From Flavobacteriaceae bacterium (lineage in GTDB: Bacteria > Bacteroidota > Bacteroidia > Flavobacteriales > Flavobacteriaceae), in assembly GCA_021648755.1 (NCBI GenBank), contig JAKISG010000023.1:1-36557 (forward strand): a stretch of DNA of 36,557 bases, written 5' to 3'. A model generated the notes under the pieces. The model was not told where the DNA came from and ran no database searches. It was given only the letters and a program-made list of their open reading frames with translations. Each line of letters begins with the position of its first letter. Positions within the stretch are counted from its first letter, which is position 1. This document shows positions 23,889 through 32,625 of this stretch, piece by piece. Position numbers and translations under genes: made by a program.

Positions 23889-24938
23889 ATGCACTTCTCA
23901 CTAAAATTAATAAATTGGTATAACCTACATCAAAGAGATTTTCCATGGCGAAAAACAAAAAACCCTTATTTTATTTGGCTTTCTGAAATTATTTTACAAC
24001 AAACCAGAACTTTTCAAGGGCTACCTTATTATCTAGCATTTATTAAAAAATACCCAACTGTTTTTGACTTAGCAAAAGCAGATGAAACTAATATTTTAAA
24101 AATATGGCAAGGCTTAGGCTATTACTCTAGAGCTAGAAATTTACACTTCTCTGCTAAATTTATTGTCCATGAATTAAAAGGAAAATTTCCAGCAAACTAT
24201 ACAGAACTACTACAATTAAAGGGTGTTGGAGACTATACAGCCTCAGCAATTGCATCTATTTGTTATGATGAAAAAACGGCCGTTGTAGATGGTAATGTTT
24301 ATCGTGTTTTAGCTCGTTATTTTGGAATTGAAACAATAATAAACTCGACCAAAGGGGTAAAGGAATTTAAATTATTAGCACAAGAATTACTACCCAAGTC
24401 TAATTTCGGATTATACAACCAAGCAATAATGGATTTTGGTGCAATAGTTTGCACACCAAAAAAACCAAAATGTGATGTTTGTATTTTTAAAGATAGTTGT
24501 GTAGCGCTCCAAAAAAATAAGGTTTTAAAACTACCTATTAAAATAACTACACTAAAAATAAAAAAACGGTATTTTAATTACCTAATTTTAATTGACAAGG
24601 CAAACAAAATTATACTAAATAAGAGAACAGGTAAAGATATTTGGCAAAACTTATATGAATTTCCATTACTAGAAACTAAAATCGAAATTGACAAGAATAG
24701 AATTCTAAAAAAGGCTATTTATCAAAAATTAATTTCAAAAAAAAATGTAACTAATTTACAACTTTTTAATGAAAAAATAATCATTCATAAACTATCGCAT
24801 CAGCATATCTATACTAAATTTTGGATTGTAAATTTAGATGTAAATTTAGTAAAATCTATTCCGTTTAACGAAATTGAAAACTACCCTGTTTCAACACTTG
24901 TTCATAATTTTTCTAATATCTTTAAAAATTTTTACTAA
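23889..24938 (+). CDS. mutY: A/G-specific adenine DNA glycosylase MutY
   Basis: 349 residues. Catalytic Glu33 lies in WLSEIILQQTR, the helix-hairpin-helix in LKGVGDYTASAIASI (110-124) and catalytic Asp134 in AVVDGNVYRV. A [4Fe-4S] cluster is bound by Cys188, Cys195, Cys198 and Cys204 (C-x6-C-x2-C-x5-C). The C-terminal 140 residues form the NUDIX-like 8-oxoG-recognition domain. The enzyme removes A paired with 8-oxoguanine. It starts the plus-strand mutY-ssb-gldE-gldD cluster and is divergent from HU. Confidence 0.97.
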   Translation: MHFSLKLINWYNLHQRDFPWRKTKNPYFIWLSEIILQQTRTFQGLPYYLAFIKKYPTVFDLAKADETNILKIWQGLGYYSRARNLHFSAKFIVHELKGKFPANYTELLQLKGVGDYTASAIASICYDEKTAVVDGNVYRVLARYFGIETIINSTKGVKEFKLLAQELLPKSNFGLYNQAIMDFGAIVCTPKKPKCDVCIFKDSCVALQKNKVLKLPIKITTLKIKKRYFNYLILIDKANKIILNKRTGKDIWQNLYEFPLLETKIEIDKNRILKKAIYQKLISKKNVTNLQLFNEKIIIHKLSHQHIYTKFWIVNLDVNLVKSIPFNEIENYPVSTLVHNFSNIFKNFY

Positions 24939-24946
24939 AAATTTAC

Positions 24947-24954
24947 TACATTTG
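24947..24954 (+). promoter_or_regulatory. -7 promoter element TACATTTG before ssb
   Basis: TACATTTG matches TAnnTTTG, 17 bases before the ssb ATG. It allows ssb to be transcribed apart from mutY. The -33 partner is not clear. Confidence 0.4.
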
Positions 24955-24971
24955 ATATGTAAAACAATTTT

Positions 24972-25364
24972 ATGGCAAACACATTAAATAAAGTTATGCT
25001 TATCGGGCATTTGGGTGATGAAGTAAAAGTACACTTTTTCGAAGGTGGTAATTGTATCGGCAGATTTCCTATCGCTACAAACGAAAGTTACACAAACAAA
25101 ATAACTGGTGAAAAAATAATAAGTACAGAATGGCACAGTATTGTTGTACGTAACAAACTTGCTGAAAGTTGCGAGAAATATCTCAGCAAAGGTGATAAAG
25201 TTTTTGTCGAAGGAAGATTAAAAACCAGGCAATGGGAAGACAATAGCGGAATAAAAAAATACAATACAGAAATTCACATTTATGATATTATATTTTTAAA
25301 AACCACCAAATTTAAAGTTAAAAACACTTCAACAAGTGATAAAAAAGAAGATTTACCATTTTAA
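24972..25364 (+). CDS. ssb: Single-stranded DNA-binding protein
   Basis: 130 residues. OB-fold 1 to about 108 with NTLNKVMLIGHLGDEVKVHF at the start, TEWHSIVVRNKLAESCEKYL in the middle and GDKVFVEGRLKTRQWEDNSG later. The acidic tip KKEDLPF matches the DDxPF-like tail that recruits repair and replication partners. The linker is very short, so it may be a secondary SSB; the genome may carry another. It lies 33 bases after mutY and is followed by gldE, an arrangement I know from Flavobacterium genomes. Confidence 0.95.
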   Translation: MANTLNKVMLIGHLGDEVKVHFFEGGNCIGRFPIATNESYTNKITGEKIISTEWHSIVVRNKLAESCEKYLSKGDKVFVEGRLKTRQWEDNSGIKKYNTEIHIYDIIFLKTTKFKVKNTSTSDKKEDLPF

Positions 25365-25382
25365 TTTAAACTAATTTTAAAT

Positions 25383-26678
25383 TTGGATTTAGAACCCATA
25401 CACTTTTTATTAATAACACCTTTTAATTGGTATTTGCTTTTACAAATATTATTTCTATTAATCTTGTTGGTTTGCTCTGCATTAATCTCTGGTACAGAAA
25501 TTGCTTTTTTTTCACTCTCAAAATACCATATAGACCAAGCGTCTGATTCAAAAAAGAAAGGAATAAAAACAGTTATTGAGCAACTTAAAAAACCTAAAAG
25601 ACTATTGGCAACTATTCTAATTGCCAATAATTTTATCAATATTTTATTCATTATTATTTTTACCTACGTAGGTGATTCCTTTTTTGCAAATATAGAATCA
25701 ACCCTATTAAAATTTTTACTAGAAATAGTATTGGTTACATTTTTAATACTCCTTTTTGGCGAAGTATTACCAAAAGTATATGCGAACAGAAATGCTATGA
25801 AGTTTGCACTTTTTATGTCAAAACCAATCCAAATTTTAAATTATCTTTTTTTCTTTTTAAGTATTCCGTTAATGCAATTAACAAACCTTGTTGAAAAAAG
25901 ACTTTCTAAGAAACAAACAGATCTATCTGTAGAAACTTTAACCGAAGTTTTAAAACTTGCAACAAATGACACCTCTAAAGAAGAAAAAAAAATACTAGAA
26001 GGCATTGTAAACTTTGGTAATACAGAAACAGTACAAGTTATGTGCCCAAGAATTGATGTTTTTGCTATTTCTAAAGATGAAAAATTTGAAATAATACTCA
26101 AAAATATTATTAAAAAAGGGTATTCTAGAATACCTGTATATTCAGAGAATATAGATAATATCAAAGGCATTTTATATACTAAAGATTTATTGCCTCATTA
26201 CGCTAAAAAAACATTTAAATGGCAGTCATTAATTCGCGATGCTTTTTTTGTACCCGAAAATAAAAAACTAGACGATTTATTATTAGAGTTTAAAGATAAA
26301 AAAAACCATTTAGCAATTGTTGTAGATGAATATGGAGGGACTTCTGGTCTTATTACATTAGAAGATATTATTGAAGAAATTGTAGGCGATATTAATGATG
26401 AATACGATGATGATGAAATAACTTACTCTAAACTAGATGCAAATAATTATATTTTTGATGCAAAAATATCTTTAAAAGATTTTTACAAAGTGCTAAACCT
26501 AAACGAAGCCAATTTTAAAGATATAGAAGGCGAAGCAGAAACATTAGCAGGGCTTATTTTAGAAATTTATGAACAATTTCCTAAAAAAAATGACATTATA
26601 AAAACCAATAAACTAAACTTTACCATTGAATCTCTAGATAAAAAACGAATTAAACAAGTTAAGGTAACTATAAATTAA
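25383..26678 (+). CDS. gldE: Gliding motility-associated protein GldE (TTG start)
   Basis: 431 residues. An N-terminal CNNM/DUF21 membrane domain with four helices (about 10-170) includes SALISGTEIAFFSLSKYHID and ILIANNFINILFIIIFTYVG. It is followed by two CBS domains (about 200-330; MCPRIDVFAIS, KKGYSRIPVYSENIDNIKGI, HLAIVVDEYGGTSGLITLED) and a CorC/HlyC domain (340-430). In Flavobacterium johnsoniae GldE works with GldB and GldD in gliding and type IX secretion, and the family is related to metal-ion transporters. The start must be TTG at 25383: an in-frame stop lies at 25362 and no ATG is available. It follows ssb by 18 bases and precedes gldD by 13. Confidence 0.94.
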   Translation: MDLEPIHFLLITPFNWYLLLQILFLLILLVCSALISGTEIAFFSLSKYHIDQASDSKKKGIKTVIEQLKKPKRLLATILIANNFINILFIIIFTYVGDSFFANIESTLLKFLLEIVLVTFLILLFGEVLPKVYANRNAMKFALFMSKPIQILNYLFFFLSIPLMQLTNLVEKRLSKKQTDLSVETLTEVLKLATNDTSKEEKKILEGIVNFGNTETVQVMCPRIDVFAISKDEKFEIILKNIIKKGYSRIPVYSENIDNIKGILYTKDLLPHYAKKTFKWQSLIRDAFFVPENKKLDDLLLEFKDKKNHLAIVVDEYGGTSGLITLEDIIEEIVGDINDEYDDDEITYSKLDANNYIFDAKISLKDFYKVLNLNEANFKDIEGEAETLAGLILEIYEQFPKKNDIIKTNKLNFTIESLDKKRIKQVKVTIN

Positions 26679-26691
26679 GTTTTATAAAATC

Positions 26692-27243
26692 ATGAAATAT
26701 ATTATTCCTATTTTTTTTTTAACGCTCCTTTCATGTAAAAAAGAAACGCTACCTAAACCATCTGGTTACTTACGATTAATTCATAAAAAAGTTAACTATC
26801 AAAATATTAAAACTGACTGTCCGTTCAAATTTGAAATACCAATAAATGCTAAAATATTAGTTAATAAAAAATGCTGGTTAAAAATTAAATACCCAAATCT
26901 AAAAGCAACTATTGACATTACTTATAGACCTATAAAAAATAATTTACGAGAGTTGTTATTAGAGTCCGAAAAACTAACTATAAAACACGCTATTAAAGCC
27001 GCTAAAATAAGTCACTCTCCGCTATTTGAAAATTATGATGATCTCGTTTTTGGTAGAGTAAGTGATGTAATTGGTAATGCTGCTTCGCCACTACAATTTT
27101 ATATTACCGATAGTATCAAACATTTTATTACAGGCGCTGTTTACTTTAACGTACAACCAAATTATGATTCCATCTACCCATCTATTAAGTATTTAGAAAA
27201 AGACATAAAACATTTAATAGAAACTACAACGTGGAAAAATTAA
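26692..27243 (+). CDS. gldD: Gliding motility lipoprotein GldD
   Basis: 183 residues. The signal KYIIPIFFLTLLSC places the lipidated Cys at residue 15. The mature part begins KKETLPKPSGYLRLIHKKVN and carries the GldD pattern CPFKFEIPINAKI, IDITYRPIKNNL and FGRVSDVIGNAASPLQFYIT. GldD is an essential envelope lipoprotein for gliding and type IX secretion in Flavobacterium. It directly follows gldE, the conserved order in this family. No defects are seen. Confidence 0.95.
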   Translation: MKYIIPIFFLTLLSCKKETLPKPSGYLRLIHKKVNYQNIKTDCPFKFEIPINAKILVNKKCWLKIKYPNLKATIDITYRPIKNNLRELLLESEKLTIKHAIKAAKISHSPLFENYDDLVFGRVSDVIGNAASPLQFYITDSIKHFITGAVYFNVQPNYDSIYPSIKYLEKDIKHLIETTTWKN

Positions 27244-27444
27244 ACTTTTACTCCCTTTTTTTAGTATTTTAAAACAGAAATAGTTAAACATCCTAATCTT
27301 ATAAATTCATTTATTATAGCATCAATAAAATCACTTACTTATTACATTAAAATTACAGATTTAAGATAAAATAATTAACGAAATTAACTTTACTAATTCT
27401 TTTTTTTTGTATTTTGCAGGCATAAACAATCAAATATTTAAATT

Positions 27445-30345
27445 ATGAAAAACTTATTACTTATTGCTATTGTAATTTTATTTACTATAACAGTTTCTGC
27501 ACAAACAGTAGTTACTGGTAATGTAAAAGACGTAAACACAGGCGAACCACTCCCTGGCGTTAATATAAAAGTAGTTGATAAATCTCTTGGTACTTCCACA
27601 GACTTTGATGGTAACTATGTCTTAAAAGTAGAACAAGAGCCTCCTTTTGATATTGAAATAACCATATTAGGTTATGCTAAACAAGTTTTAAACGTAACAT
27701 CTAAAACACAAACTACAGATGTTTTATTAGTAGAAAATGCATCTGCATTAGATGAAGTTATAGTATCTGCTTCTAGAACACCTGAAAGCGTTAGAGAATC
27801 TCCTGTTACTGTTGAAAGAATGGATGCAAGAGATATTGCAAATACAGCATCAGCAAGTTTTTATAACAGCATAGAAAATTTAAAAGGGGTAGATGTTAAC
27901 ACCAGTAGTTTAACATTTAACTCTGTTAATACACGTGGCTTTGCAACCTTTGCAAATACTCGTTTTGTACAATTAATAGATGGTATGGATAACGCTTCTC
28001 CTGCATTAAACTTTGTAATGGGTAATTTACTTGGTATTAATGAATTAGACGTTAAAAGTGTTGAATTATTACCTGGAGCATCTTCTGCTCTATATGGAGC
28101 AAATGCCTTTAATGGTATTTTATTTATGACCAGTAAAAATCCTTTTGACAATCAAGGAATTAGTGCTTATGTAAAAAAAGGAATTACATCTTCTGAAGCC
28201 GGTAGAGATGATGCTTATACAGATGTAGGTATTCGTGCCGCTCATGCCTTTAGTGAAAAATTTGCTGTTAAAGCATCTTTCTCTTATCTAGATGGTACAG
28301 ATTGGGTTGCTAATGACACAAACAGTTATTCAAATTTAAATGTTGCTGGAGAAGCAGATGAAATTACGCCGTTAAATTCTAGTGCAAATCATGACGGGTT
28401 AAATATATATGGAGATGAAATTAATTCTGCAGCTGCTTTAGGACCTCTTGGTATAACTATGGAAAACCTAGCCGCTTCAGGTGGCGCTCCTGTACCTGAA
28501 GGAACAATTGGTACAGTTAGTAGAACTGGATATTTAGAATCAGAACTTACGGATTACGAAGCAAAAAGTGTTAAAACTGATGTTTCTTTAAATTATAGAC
28601 CATTTGGTAACGATTTAGAAATTGTAGGTAATTATAGAGTAGGCTTTGGTAATACAATTTACCAAGGAGCAAATAGATATCAATTAAAAGACTTTAGAAT
28701 GGGTCAATTAAAATTAGAAATCCGTAATGATGATTTCTTTTTAAGAGCTTACAAGACTGTAGAAACAGCAGGTGATTCTTACGATATGCGTTTTACGGGT
28801 ATTAATTTAAGTAAAATCGATGCAGGGACTTGGTTTGGTACTTATGCTGCAGTATTTGGACAAAATTGGAATGCAAATGGCAACAATGCAGATTTAGCAC
28901 ATGCTGCAGCAAGAGAATTTGCAGATGAAAACGTTACTTTACAACCTGGAACTCCAGAATTTGAAACTGCATTTAATCAAATTATTTCTAATCCAGATGT
29001 CTCTCAAGGCTCTAAATTTATAGATAACACTTCAATGAATGTAGGTGAAGGTAATTATAACTTTAAAAGTTTATTAAACGATGCCTTAGATTTACAAGTA
29101 GGGGGTTCTTACAGACAATATTCTTTAAATTCTGGCGGAACTATTTTTACTGATTATGATGGTCCAATAGAATACAATGAATATGGTGCATACGTACAAG
29201 CTTCAAAAAAGTTTATAGATGATAGATTAAAAATAACGGCTTCTGCACGTATGGATAAAAATGAATTTTTTGATGCTGCAATTTCTCCAAGAGCATCTAT
29301 TAATTATGCTGTTGACGAAGGCAAAAAACATAACTTTAGAGCATCTTTTCAAACAGGATTTAGAAACCCAACAACTCAAGATTTATTTATAGGCTTTAAT
29401 GTTGGTAGAGCAATTTTAGTTGGTTCTTCACCAGAAAATCTTGACCGTGATTTACCAAATACAAATTTAACAGGTGATAACGCTTATAATAATGCGTATT
29501 CTGCATCATCTTTTTCTGGTTTTATAAATTATTTACAAACAGATGATTTTGCTAATGAGGTTGCATCTTATATGTTATTAGGTAACTCTCAAGCCGTGGC
29601 AACTTCTTTAGCTACACAAGATAATTTTAGCCGTATTGAAGCAACTAAAACAGAATTAGTGCAACCAGAAAAAGTTACCGCTTTAGATATTGGTTACCGT
29701 GGAAAATTAGGTAAAATTTCTGTTGACTTAAACGGATATTATAATATATATGATGGGTTTATTAGTTTGAAAAATGTTATATCACCTGTTAACGGTAGTG
29801 CTTTAGATGGTACTGGTTATGCAGATGTCGGTGCAGCTTTACCTCATTTAGTTGCTACAGGGGGCGGTTTTGACACTAACTTTTTACAACCTTTCCAAAC
29901 TTACACTAATTCTAATGCAGATGTTATTTCTTATGGTGCTGTAATTGGCTTATCTACTAGAGTCGGTGATGGCTATAGAGTTGGACTTAATTTTACTTAC
30001 GCTAAATTTGATTTTGACCAAGCTTCAGATCCAGATTTTAGAGCAGGTTTTAATACACCTGAAATGAAAGTTAATTTTTCGGTAGGTAATAATAACGTAT
30101 TTAATAACTTTGGTTTTAATATTAATACACGTTGGCAAGATGAATTTTTATGGGAGTCAAGTATCGCAAATGCCCTAGTTGAATCTAGATTTGTTGCAGA
30201 TGCAATGCTTAATTATTCAATGCCTAAATGGAAATCTACTTTTAAAATTGGCGGTACTAATATAGGAGGTATCGATTATAGATCTGCCCCAGGTGCTGGT
30301 AATATTGGTTCACAATATTTTGTGTCTTGGACAATTAATAATTAA
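27445..30345 (+). CDS. TonB-dependent receptor with carboxypeptidase-like N-terminal domain
   Basis: 966 residues. Signal peptide 1-19 (NLLLIAIVILFTITVSAQ). A CarboxypepD-reg-like domain spans about 20-105 (GNVKDVNTGEPLPGVNIKVV, then GTSTDFDGNYVL). A plug follows at about 115-235 with DEVIVSASRTPESVRESPVT and LPGASSALYGANAFNGILFM. The remaining 730 residues form the barrel, ending in SQYFVSWTINN. It lacks a SusD partner downstream, so it is not a SusC/D pair; the substrate is unknown. It stands alone between gldD (201-base gap with a possible -7 box TATTTTGC at 27410) and a strong terminator. The plug and barrel are intact. Confidence 0.92.
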   Translation: MKNLLLIAIVILFTITVSAQTVVTGNVKDVNTGEPLPGVNIKVVDKSLGTSTDFDGNYVLKVEQEPPFDIEITILGYAKQVLNVTSKTQTTDVLLVENASALDEVIVSASRTPESVRESPVTVERMDARDIANTASASFYNSIENLKGVDVNTSSLTFNSVNTRGFATFANTRFVQLIDGMDNASPALNFVMGNLLGINELDVKSVELLPGASSALYGANAFNGILFMTSKNPFDNQGISAYVKKGITSSEAGRDDAYTDVGIRAAHAFSEKFAVKASFSYLDGTDWVANDTNSYSNLNVAGEADEITPLNSSANHDGLNIYGDEINSAAALGPLGITMENLAASGGAPVPEGTIGTVSRTGYLESELTDYEAKSVKTDVSLNYRPFGNDLEIVGNYRVGFGNTIYQGANRYQLKDFRMGQLKLEIRNDDFFLRAYKTVETAGDSYDMRFTGINLSKIDAGTWFGTYAAVFGQNWNANGNNADLAHAAAREFADENVTLQPGTPEFETAFNQIISNPDVSQGSKFIDNTSMNVGEGNYNFKSLLNDALDLQVGGSYRQYSLNSGGTIFTDYDGPIEYNEYGAYVQASKKFIDDRLKITASARMDKNEFFDAAISPRASINYAVDEGKKHNFRASFQTGFRNPTTQDLFIGFNVGRAILVGSSPENLDRDLPNTNLTGDNAYNNAYSASSFSGFINYLQTDDFANEVASYMLLGNSQAVATSLATQDNFSRIEATKTELVQPEKVTALDIGYRGKLGKISVDLNGYYNIYDGFISLKNVISPVNGSALDGTGYADVGAALPHLVATGGGFDTNFLQPFQTYTNSNADVISYGAVIGLSTRVGDGYRVGLNFTYAKFDFDQASDPDFRAGFNTPEMKVNFSVGNNNVFNNFGFNINTRWQDEFLWESSIANALVESRFVADAMLNYSMPKWKSTFKIGGTNIGGIDYRSAPGAGNIGSQYFVSWTINN

Positions 30346-30369
30346 AAATAATAAATATTTTATTTTACA

Positions 30370-30403
30370 AAATGCTTCGACTTTCATCGAAGCATTTTTT
30401 ATA
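30370..30403 (+). terminator. Rho-independent terminator after the TonB-dependent receptor
   Basis: AAATGCTTCGA and TCGAAGCATTT form a perfect 11-base stem around CTTTCA, followed by a T run. It lies 25 bases after the stop of the receptor and marks the end of the core block. Confidence 0.9.
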
Positions 30404-30651
30404 AAAGAAAAACCTTAAATTAAGGTAATGGTCAAAATAGTTAATGTTTTTTTTAATAATATTTTTTATATTTTACGAGTTAATCCGAAAAGGACTTTCT
30501 TTGAGAGTTATTACGTCAATTTAATTACAATGAATATGTTTTTACTTTAAAAATTAGGAGAGTTAACTATTAAGACCATTTATGATTAGTTGTAGAGGTG
30601 AAGGGTTTTTAAAAGGGTTTTCTTTCCTGCAAGAGAACTACTTAAATTTAA
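30404..30651. other. Gene-free stretch before the RiPP maturase remnant
   Basis: Two short ORFs exist (40 codons at about 30428 and 24 codons at about 30582), but neither looks like a RiPP precursor with a leader and a repetitive core. The ATP-grasp ligase and precursor expected ahead of a gwsS gene are absent, so this is probably where a deletion removed them. Confidence 0.45.
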
Positions 30652-30975
30652 ATTGACTATATTCGTACATATGATTTTGTTTTAAATCTAGAATCTTTTA
30701 TTGAGGCAAAGAATTTCAACCTGTTTTTTAATAGGAAAATTTATATTGATAATCAAGGAAGCATCAAGAATTATGTAAACGATGAAAGAAATCACGGTAA
30801 TATTAACGAAACCTCACTTTTAAAAGTAATTTCACTAAAATCAATTCAAAATTTATGGTCTCTAACTAAAGATAAAATTGAAGAATGTAACAATTGTGAA
30901 TTTCGATATATCTGTCCAAACAATAGAATACCTTTTAAACAGAATAATAAATATATTCATAAAACAATAATGTAA
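30652..30975 (+). pseudogene. 3' remnant of a grasp-with-spasm SPASM-domain peptide maturase (GwsS-like)
   Basis: The frame is open from a TAA at 30649 to a TAA at 30973 but has no ATG at its head. The translation YDFVLNLESFIEAKNFNLFF, then RKIYIDNQGSIKNYVNDERN and HGNINETSLLKVI, runs to IEECNNCEFRYICPNNRIPF. This is the C-terminal SPASM end of GwsS proteins, which work with an ATP-grasp enzyme (GwsG) in RiPP maturation. The Cys pattern CxxCxxxxxC of the SPASM cluster is present, but the usual final Cys region is lost and over 250 residues of the N-terminus are missing. It lies 2 bases before the next gene, so it headed that operon. Confidence 0.8.
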
Positions 30976-30977
30976 TT

Positions 30978-32625
30978 ATGACCCTAAAACAAATCAATGG
31001 AAGTAAGTTAATTATAATACTATTTATATTGTCGTTGTTTTCTTGTAAATCAATAAAAGAATATAGAAAATATAATTATTTTAATGGTAGTGAATTTTAT
31101 AATGACACATTAAATATCAGTGGTCGTTTTTTTGGCGACATTAAATATTATAGTCCAATAAAAAGCGAGGTTAAAAAAAACATTAAAGATTTTAGAGCTA
31201 TAAATTATAAAAATCTTCTCATACACGGTAAGGCACTTTCCTCTCCTAAATATAACGTTTATTTATTTTACAAAACTAATTTTAGTGAAACTTTAAGTAG
31301 AAAAAATAATATAAATGACACTTTGTTGTTAAATGATACAGTGAATAATTTAGTTTTATATAGAAAAACATTAGATAATAAAGCTATTTTTGTTTTACTT
31401 AAAAGTATAGGGGCTTCTAATTCTAATTTATCTATTCTTCAAGATGGAAAATCAATAATTAATTCAATGAAATTTGATAATTCAATAAAAGATGAACTTA
31501 CTTATATGAAAATATTTAACACATATAAGGAAGAAAGTAATATTTTATTTGTTATGAATAAGTTTGATAAAGCACCAATAACGAAGACTAAAAAGAGTGA
31601 ATGGATGAAATTTCAATTACTTACGACAGTACTTTGTAAGGACAATGAATACTATAGATATAAAAAATTAATTAAAAAATTTGAAGTTGGAAAAAAAATC
31701 TATTTCACAAATACGATAAATGAAATAAAAAAAAAAAAAATTACCTACCGACAATTATGTTATTGAAGAAATTGGTAAACTGTCTAAAAATGAACAAATT
31801 ATAATGTTAAATGAGATGCACTGGAAACCAGAACACAGGTCTTTAGCATTTAAACTGTTAAAACCTCTTAAAGATAACGGATATAAATACCTAGCAATCG
31901 AAGCAGTAGATAAAGAACAAGACAGTTTATTAAACAGTAGAAAATACCCTATTAAAAGTACAGGATATTATACAAGCGAACCAAATTTCGGATTATTTAT
32001 TAGAGAAGCAATTAGTTTAGGCTATAAAATTATTGGGTATGATGATTTTTCTACTGACGATAGAGAAAAAGCACAGGCGTTAAATATTGCAACTATTCTT
32101 GATAAAGACCCAAATGCTAAAGTTTTTGTTTATGCAGGTATTGACCATATTTTAGAAAAAAGTAAATCTAATTCTAGTAGAAGAATGGCTGAAATTTTCA
32201 AAGAAAAAACAGGAATAAATCCCCTTACAATTGACCAAGTTGAGATAGTTGCTAATACTGACAACGAATTAACTTTATTAAAATCTAACTTATTAATAAA
32301 GGACAAAAAAGCAAATACAAATGTAGATTTTTTTGTTATAAATAATGTTAAAAACTCATCTAATGCATTTTTTAAAAAAAATCCCGTTATTTTTTATATT
32401 CAAGATGAAAGTTTGATTAAATATAATGAACAAGAAGTGTTAGTATCCTTATATTTTCAAGAAGAATATAAAAAATATAAATCTAATAGCATCCCTTTAT
32501 TAAATAGAATAAAACAAATTAAAAACAATCACATCAATGTTGTTCTGCCCATTGGAAAATATCATCTTACGATAAAAGATATTGAGAATAATAAAATATT
32601 ATCTACAAAAATAGATGTAAAATAA
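30978..32625 (+). pseudogene. Lipoprotein with Tiki/ChaN-like C-terminal domain, split by a one-base slip in a poly-A run
   Basis: The first half (30978-31766) starts with a lipoprotein signal, GSKLIIILFILSLFSC, and a lipidated Cys at about residue 23. It runs out of frame at A14 (31727-31740). Skipping one A continues directly as LPTDNYVIEEIGKLSKNEQI into the second half (ATG at 31804), which reads LNEMHWKPEHRSLAFKLLKP, KYLAIEAVDKEQDSLL and AKVFVYAGIDHILEKSK. That half resembles the Tiki/TraB/ChaN/erythromycin-esterase-like hydrolase group, tentatively. The joined protein would be about 549 residues. The stop abuts the exporter start with no gap (TAA-ATG). Either it is a homopolymer sequencing error, phase variation, transcriptional slippage, or true decay. 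Confidence 0.7.
31727..31740 (+). repeat. Homopolymer of 14 A, frameshift site
   Basis: Fourteen consecutive A residues lie within the coding region of the lipoprotein gene. With 13 A the two reading frames join; with 14 they do not. Such tracts slip in replication and transcription. Confidence 0.9.

Noticed and set aside
30582..30656. 24-codon ORF as a RiPP precursor
   Set aside because: No double-Gly leader and no repetitive acidic/basic core. Too short for known grasp-with-spasm precursors.
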